Notes under the pieces: generated by a model
The model's input: only the letters and a program-made list of their open reading frames with translations
Database searches by the model: none
What the model was told of the DNA's origin: nothing
Made by a program: the position numbers and the translations under genes
NCBI RefSeq assembly: GCF_002288925.2
Contig: NW_022098050.1
Span: forward strand, 3,284,760 to 3,348,759
Direction: 5' to 3'
Source of the DNA: Delphinapterus leucas
Lineage: Eukaryota; Chordata; Mammalia; Artiodactyla; Monodontidae
Length of the DNA: 64,000 nt
Part shown: positions 57,903 through 64,000 of the stretch, one piece after another
How the letters are laid out: the number at the start of each line of letters is the position of its first letter
Position numbering within the stretch: the first letter of the stretch is position 1

Positions 57903-60848
57903 TTGGTGATGGAGGAAGGTGGCGGTCATTTCCTGGGGCACAGGAAGAAAGGGCAGAGGCAGAACAAACCCGGACACGGAAAACTTGCCCCATTGCTTGC
58001 CTCCCCCAGCTAGAGTGTAATCCTTGCGGATGTCTCTGGAATGTGGTTCCATTTCTTTGGCACCATGAGGTATTAGAAAACTTTCCCCAGTGGACAGAAG
58101 AGTCTAGAAGAGAAGCAAAGAACTCCACAATTAGAAGTCACTATCACCAGAAGCAAGATACCAAACTAAAAATTGCAACTTGTTGCAAAGCTGAAACTAG
58201 CTTCCTGAAAGTTTGCAAGAAAATGTGTATTTGTCAACCCAGGAAAAATTCAGTATGATTTAAGAGCATCTACAACAATGCACTGACACATTTATTCTTA
58301 GCCCCATGATATCTGTATCCTCAACTGAATCTCGGGAAATAATACCATTCAGCCCAGCAAACTTCCTTGTGGGTCACTGGGTCAACCCAGCTGTCAGATG
58401 ATTGGGAGCAGAAACGTATTCCATCAATTTTCAAATCTAAAATCACAGATTTTTTTTATTCCAGACTTCCATTTGTGTTAACTCTCCAACTATTCCATTC
58501 TGTAGGAAATATAAAACAAGCAAAGAGTAATTCCAAAAACCAAGTTGGTTTGTATGTGGACCTTTGTTAAAAAAACGAAATGGGGCTCCCTGCATGTCCA
58601 AAGATACCTGCTCGGTTTTCATTGCCCATGGATTTTAAACTTACTTGAATTTTGGTCTCTTTCTCTTTTGGCCTAGGAAAAACTGTTGGTCTAAAGGAGA
58701 AATCGTGTGTCTACTCAAAATCTGGTCTCTAGATGGGGCCTTGTAATTCTAACTGTCCATTGTTCTATCTAAATGCCAATGTAACCGAAATGAACTAAAA
58801 ATGGAAAAAAGAAAAAATAATCCCCCCAAACAATAGTTATTACATTCTATGGTTTACTTTTTTTTATATCAATGGAAGTTGCGGCTCTCTAAATATTTTA
58901 CCCTCCTGCAATTTGCAGTGTGTTGTTTCTCCCACACTGACTGATTTCTATCTATATCTGTTTCTGAAATAACCATGGATTTGAGCCCACTGCCAGAGTG
59001 TGGGCTGCCTAAGAGAATGAGTTTTAACTTGCGGTCCTTTCAAATTAGCCAGACCACAGAGTGAAAAGTGAAAAGACCACCACCTCAGAGTGAAAAGTAA
59101 GCCCAGTGTTCTCTCTTCCCTCCAGATCTGGAGGAGAACTGAGACGATTTCCTCAGCACTCAGTACAGCTCTGGCCCGGAGGCACTGTTCAAGGCTGTGT
59201 GGAAATCTGGGAAATGCTCGGCCACCATGTGTCAGCTCCTAAACTAGGCTGAGGCTCTGAGTTGTGCTCAAGGACCCCTGAGCCTTGCCAACACACAAAC
59301 AAAGTCATTAAACGAATTTAATAATACATTTAAAGCCAAAAGTATCCATGACAGCCCTGCAGTAAAATTCACCGGGGACAAGCTCCAGCTTATCTGTCAC
59401 AAAGTCTAAGAAAGAATTGCCTGATTGCTTTGTCCATTTCTTTCCTCTTCCTGGGAGCTCATTGCTCTCTTGTGGCTCACAGGTCCCCTTTTCACCATTA
59501 CCCACCCCCCCTCACTGCGCGCACAAATTCCCCTTCCCCCAAAGATGCCTGAACCTTGCCCTGGCCCGCTCTAAGATAAATGCCCTGAAACTGGGGTTCA
59601 TTTCTTAGTTCTTTCTCTCTCTCTCTGGGAAGGTGCCAGGCCCATCTGGTCTGGCTTAAGACATGCTTGTTGCTTTTTGCGAATAATCAGCATTTTCTTT
59701 CCACTGTTGCACACAATCTGGACATCTGAACAGTGTGATCCCTAGAAGATTCTGCCAAAGCTTGCTCAGCATGAAGATGTGTATCTCCTCCCATCCCATC
59801 ACCTCTGGCCCTTCCAATGTGAGGAAAGAGAGAGTCCAAAATGGGGGGGAGGGCTTGTTTTGAAGAGCTAGCTTGCACATACCAAGTCATAGGGGAGAAA
59901 GTGAAAGCAACATCTGTGACGGGCTCTTCTGACCTGAACATCTGGCCTGAAGTCATGTCCTTCCAAAGGAGCGTGTCCAGAGCTCACAGCCTGGGCGCTA
60001 TCCTACCTGCACTGGCTGAGCGGGGCTGCTCTGCGTTCTTCTCCTCGCCGAGAAGTACAGCGATTCACGGGGAGATGTCTAAGACCTCAGAAAATGGTTG
60101 CTGTGCCAAAGATTCTGTTGGTGCTCAGTTTTTCTATCATCTCCCTTTTACTGCCTGTGCTAAAAGTCACGAAATGACATTTCTTGGACTCCTTCTGCCA
60201 GCTGGGTACCAGCTAGGTTTGCCAATGGGAGGCACTCATGAGAATAGAAGGCAGGAAAAAGATGGAAGCCATTACGCTTCTGGTAGGGGCTTCAGTGAGG
60301 GCTTCCTGGGCTCCTGGCTTCATTCTCATCCATGATGGTGTCAGGTACAGACATGTCAACATCAGCGTGAGCTTCTGGATTTGGGGTAACACTACCAGGC
60401 CACTTGTGCTCCCCCAGCCCTTGGTTGCTATGGGTTTCTGCTGTAACTAATCCCTCGTAACAATGTTTTTCCTCTTTTGCTCCTCCAGCTCTTCCTATGT
60501 TTTTGTAACCAATGCCCCTTATTAAATTCTCCTCTGCTGGAAATACCTAGAATGGTTTCTGTCTTCCTAGTTACTGATCAATTCAAACTCCTACCTAAAT
60601 CCTAGAAAAAGAGAAGCTCGGAATAAATCTGAGTCGGTTATCTGAGTAATTATTTGGACCTGGTGCTCTTGTCAGATGGATACAAGGTAAGGTCCAGGCT
60701 GTGACTCTGATGTAGAAGGTTTTTGCTCGCATTGGTGGGGAACCATTGACCAAAACTGCCTGCCTTGGCCAGGCACGATGACAACCGCTTGCCTGGGTTG
60801 TCTCACAGCAGGAGGTCCCGACAAAGAACGCAGCACTGCTGCTGCTGC
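57903..60848. other. upstream SRPX intron, no gene recognised
   Basis: Long low-repeat stretch. ORFs up to 164 codons (59841-60335, plus, antisense to SRPX) have no recognisable domain. A short (CTG)n lies at 60836-60850. No sushi-type exon seen. Confidence 0.4.
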
Positions 60849-61676
60849 TGAAAACTAACAGGGAGAATTCGGGAGGGGCCAAAAGGAGGGAGGACAAGAC
60901 ATGCCAGCCCATAGTATGTTTGTAAAACTAAACTGGGGACTTCCCTGGCGGCACAGTGGTTAGGAATCCATCTGCCAATGTAGGGGACGTGGGTTCGAGC
61001 CCTGGTCCGGGAAGATCCCGCATGCCGCCGAGCAATGAAGCCCGTGCACCACAACTACTGAGCCTGTGCTCTAGAGCTCAGGAGCCACAACTACTGAGCC
61101 CACGTGCCACAACTACTGAAGCCCTCGAGCCTAGAGCCCGTGCTCCACAACAAGAGAAGCCACCACAATGAGAAGCCTGCACACCACAACGAAGAGTAGC
61201 CCCGCTTGCCACAACTAGAGAAAGCCCACGCGCAGCAACAAAGACCCAAACGCAGCCAAAAAAAAAAAAAAAAAAACTAACCTGGAAGAATTCGGGAGGG
61301 GCTGAAAGGAGGAGGGAGGAGACGATATGTCCTGCCCTAACCTCCCAGAAACCCTCACGCTGGAATCCATCTTGGCTGAGAGATGCGTGCGCCACCAGGC
61401 AGGACCCTGAGTCAGACCAAATATATGGGCACGAGCAAGATGATTGGCCAGAGACAACCCAGAAAGCTAACATCACCACCATAAAACCTGAGACTGCGAG
61501 CCACGTGGCAGAGCCATTCTCCTGGGTTCCTTTACCCTCCTGCTCTCCTCCCAGGCGCCCCTTCCCAATAAAGTCTTTTGCTTTGTCAGCACGTGTGTCT
61601 CCTCGGACAACTCATTTCCGGGTGTTAGACAAGAGCCCACGCTCGGGCCCTGGAAGGGGTCCCCCTTCCTGCAACA
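60849..61676 (+). mobile_element. solo ERV (class-I-like) LTR, split by a SINE
   Basis: The R/U5-like part has AATAAA at 61567-61572, then a GT-rich stretch, 'ctcatttccgggtgttagac', and ends in 'cctgcaaca' (CA end at 61676). The left part 60855-60912 and 61278-61340 both contain a 'gaattcgggaggggc' segment, an internal duplication. No gag, pol or env sequence adjoins it, hence solo LTR. The 5' boundary is uncertain. Confidence 0.6.
60937..61273 (+). mobile_element. CHR-type SINE, long form, in the LTR
   Basis: Flanked by a 13-bp repeat with one mismatch (60924-60936 and 61274-61286). Pure A-tail of about 20. Confidence 0.95.
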
Positions 61677-62193
61677 ATATCTTGGCCAGGTCCCCTGGCT
61701 ATAGCTCATTAACCACATAACTGCAGAGTAGGAACGGCTGATGCTGCCAAGGGATACAGTGGACAGTGGTACCATCATGAACACACCCTGGGGACCAAGG
61801 CCAGAGGAGTTGTTGTACAACTGCCCCCAGAGGGTAGCATCCAGTTTCAGTCTCATTCCTGAAGTATCTGCTCCAGGCTCTGAGCAGTCAGGAAGGAGTC
61901 CTTGGGGTAAAGCACACGGGCAGACTGAGCTGAAGGACTCTCTGGAGGATGGGCAGACCCAAGCAGGGTAGGAGCCAGGCTCCTGTGGCCAGCTGCCTCG
62001 GCACCTCAGTGCCAGAGCTGTCTCTGGATTCAGGGACTTTGAGCCTGAAAGCCTGGAGACATAGGCTTGGCTCTACACAACATCAAGCAAGTCAGGTGAC
62101 CTCTCAGGCCTCATCCGTAGATGGGGGATTGGACTAGAATGTTCTGCTGGGGTGGGTCCTGGCAGCTCTAACGCTTTATGAGTAAACAGTCTC
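61677..62193. other. upstream SRPX intron, no feature recognised
   Basis: No repeat or exon assigned. Confidence 0.4.
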
Positions 62194-62296
62194 CTGGGAC
62201 AGTGGTTTTCAACTACTTGGGGGAGTTTTGGAAAAATACCAAGGCCCCAGATATTCAGATTTAAATGGCAGCCAAAGTTGAAAACCACTGTCCCAG
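62194..62296. mobile_element. short MER5-type hAT MITE with 21-bp inverted ends
   Basis: The terminal segments 62194-62214 and 62276-62296 are perfect inverse complements and include the hAT-type terminus 'cagtggttttcaact'. The interior is short, so this is an internally deleted MER5A1-like copy. Confidence 0.8.
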
Positions 62297-63300
62297 AGCA
62301 GTCTGCCCCAATGTTTAAAGGACATAGGAATCCCCTGGGGATCTTCTTAAAATATGGATTTTGATCTGCCAGCTTCGGATGGGTCCCAAGATTCTCCATT
62401 TCCAACAGGCTTCCTGCTGGTGCTGAAACTGCTGGGCACTATTTTGAGTAAAAAGGTACTAAAGTTCTTCCCAAATTTGATCTTCTAAGGCAGGTTCTCA
62501 ACCTTTAGAGCATCAGAATCCAGCAGTCCTGCAGGTCCGGAAATCTGCATTTCTGATGTTGATGTTTCTGATCAGGGGACCATACTCTGAGATCCACTGC
62601 TCTGAGACAATGGTCCTGGATCCTGGCTGCATATGAAAACCACCTGGGAAGCTTTTATAATGCCACTCACCTCCTCCAGCTGTCCCACATCAAACTAATT
62701 GAATCAGAATCTCTAGGGTTGGACCAAGGCATGGCTAGGTTCTAAAAGATACTCAGGTGATTCTAATAAGTAGCAGGGGCGTGGGTGGGGAGAAGGGACC
62801 CACTGCCCCTAGATGGGTGATTCTCAAGGAGTTGGGGGGAGTGATTTTTCTCCTTCCTCTCCTCTCTCCAGGGGACATTTGACAACATCTGAAGACATTT
62901 TTGGTTGTCACAAGTGGGAGTTGGGGGGAGATGTTACTGGCATCTAGTGGGTAAAAGCCAAGGCTCTGCTAAGCATCCTAGAGTACAAAAGATGGGACCC
63001 CAGGACGAATAATTATCTGACCCCAAATGTCCATTGTTCCAAGATTCAGAAACCTTGCCCTAGAGAATCCCAGGCTACACCCCAGATCTACTGAATCAGA
63101 AGCTGCATTTTTACCAAGTTTCCCAGGTGATTCCCAAGTTGGAGAAGCACTGCCTCAGATCAGAGGCTCTCTCTTTAAGCACTTTGAAATGCCCTGAGAG
63201 GCTCATGAAAGCACCAAGTGCTGGGGCCCATCCCCAGAGTTTCTGATTCAGCAGGTCTGGGGTGGAGCCATGAATTTGCATTTGTAAAGATTTCCAGCTC
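62297..63300. mobile_element. cluster of MER5/MER20-type hAT MITEs
   Basis: At least four further elements follow: about 62300-62455 (MER5-like), 62490-62610 and 62610-62780 (MER5A-like, 'gaatcagaatctctagggtt'), 62815-63057 (MER20-like, 'catctagtgggtaaaagcca') and 63060-63300 (MER5-like pieces). Individual borders are approximate. Confidence 0.7.
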
Positions 63301-63327
63301 CCCGAACCACAACTAAGAACTAAGAAC

Positions 63328-63570
63328 ATATATACACTACCAAAAGTAAGGTAGATAGCTAGTGGGAAGCAGCCGCATAGCACAGGGAGATCAGCTCGGT
63401 GCTTTGGGACCGCCTGGAGGGGTGGGATAGGGAGGATGGGAGGGAGGGAGACGCAAGAGGGAAGAGATATGGGAACATATGTATATGTATAACTGATTCA
63501 CTTTGTTGTAGAGCAGAAACTGACACACCGTTGTAAAGCAATTGTACCCCAATAAAGATGTTAAAAAACA
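63328..63570 (+). mobile_element. 5'-truncated young L1 3' end with 13-bp TSD
   Basis: Same 3'-UTR subtype as 4518 and 6806, with AATAAA near 63551. A perfect duplication is at 63315-63327 and 63571-63583. The A-tail is only about six bases. Confidence 0.93.
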
Positions 63571-63583
63571 AAGAACTAAGAAC

Positions 63584-64000
63584 TACTATTTGCCCAACAA
63601 ATCCAGACTAAGGTAAAATAGCCAAATCCCTTCCAGTTTACAAACTGAGTGTTTGCCGACTACCGGAGTCGATGACAATGGAACTACGTCTGCCAGCTGA
63701 AAGACACAGAGATGCTCTCTGCAGGAATGTCCGGCCAATGTCAAAAACTCTGCTCAGTGCTACAGGGCAGATCCCTGAACTAAAGCAGCGGGATTACCCC
63801 GTACCTCTGCCAGCCTCCAGCTGCCTCAATGGCAATCCAAGAGAGAGACAAAAGTCTGAGGAAAGCCATGAGCTGTGAAGTCAACTCTAGCGTAGAGACT
63901 GAGGCTAGGTCTGCGCTGAGCCAGAGAAATAGGGATGAAGAGAACCCCTGAAAGCAAAACTGGCTGCTTATGCTTTACATTCGGGACATGGATGCTTCCT
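63584..64000. other. upstream SRPX intron to the window edge
   Basis: No repeat or exon recognised. Confidence 0.4.

Larger units (their letters stand above)
16890..64000 (-). other. SRPX: SRPX transcription unit (3' part)
   Basis: The gene runs right to left and enters from the right edge. Six exons with introns of 3402, 714, 1347, 17145 and 12095 bp are visible; at least 11.2 kb of the intron upstream of 52820 lies in the window. The spliced coding part is 869 nt (289 codons plus stop, first base of the first codon in the missing exon). From family knowledge SRPX is a secreted or cell-surface glycoprotein of about 464 residues with three sushi domains, one HYR domain and a C-terminal DUF4174 domain, X-linked. 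The 289 residues fit the C-terminal 62% of such a protein. I could not find the signal-peptide exon or the first two sushi exons here. Confidence 0.9.

Noticed and set aside
59841..60335. 164-codon plus-strand ORF
   Set aside because: No recognisable domain, no splice or promoter context, overlapped by unrelated ORFs on both strands.
52821..64000. SRPX exon for the second sushi domain
   Set aside because: I looked for a minus-strand exon with the expected cysteine spacing and WSG motif and found none; it is likely beyond the right edge.
1..64000. A previously undescribed multi-gene system
   Set aside because: Apart from SRPX, coding-like sequence is of retrotransposon origin. There is no cluster of unknown conserved genes.

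Overview
The window is mammalian nuclear DNA and almost certainly cetacean. It carries about 18 copies of the tRNA-derived CHR-type SINE of whales and dolphins (opening 'cttccctggtggcgcagtggtt'-like, B-box 'ggttcgagccctgg'-like). It also carries L1 copies with the cetartiodactyl 3' end ('ctatactccaataaa'). There are no bacterial-type genes, operons or CRISPR arrays. Nearly all longer ORFs are translations of L1 or SINE sequence.

The only protein-coding gene I can support is SRPX (sushi-repeat-containing protein, X-linked), on the minus strand and cut by the right edge. Six consecutive coding exons are visible: 52820-52694, 49291-49170, 48455-48276, 46928-46795, 29649-29528 and 17432-17249 (stop codon 17251-17249). 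They join in frame with intron phases 2,1,1,0,2 and canonical GT/AG sites. Together they encode the last 289 residues: the HYR domain, the third sushi domain and the C-terminal DUF4174 domain. I number them exons 5-10 on the ten-exon human model, from memory. A short 3'UTR with AATAAA at 16918-16913 follows. The first exons (signal peptide, first two sushi domains, promoter) were not found and should lie beyond base 64000. SRPX implies the X chromosome.

Layout. 1-16.9 kb lies 3' of SRPX. It is mostly L1 in minus orientation, including one near-complete ancient L1 (9.2-14.85 kb), plus SINEs, MITEs, an MLT1-like LTR and a 100-N assembly gap. 17.4-29.5 kb (last intron) and 29.6-46.8 kb (preceding intron) each hold a Russian-doll stack of plus-strand L1s: an ancient L1M split by younger L1s, themselves split by SINEs. 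46.8-52.8 kb is the compact exon cluster, with mostly unique sequence, MIR/L2 relics and a few SINEs. 52.8-64 kb is upstream intron with MIR/L2, MLT1, a class-I-like LTR, a cluster of hAT (MER5/MER20-type) MITEs and two long inverted repeats.

I found no convincing undescribed biological system. The most unusual observations are structural: the nested L1 stacks, a SINE and a retrocopy-like insert sharing one target site (three copies of the same duplication), a twin-primed L1 with an apparent 3' transduction, a 27-bp-arm foldback at 57.8 kb, and a perfect 37-nt palindrome at 49.85 kb. Repeat family names are from memory of consensus sequences, without a database search. Boundaries without a target-site duplication are approximate.
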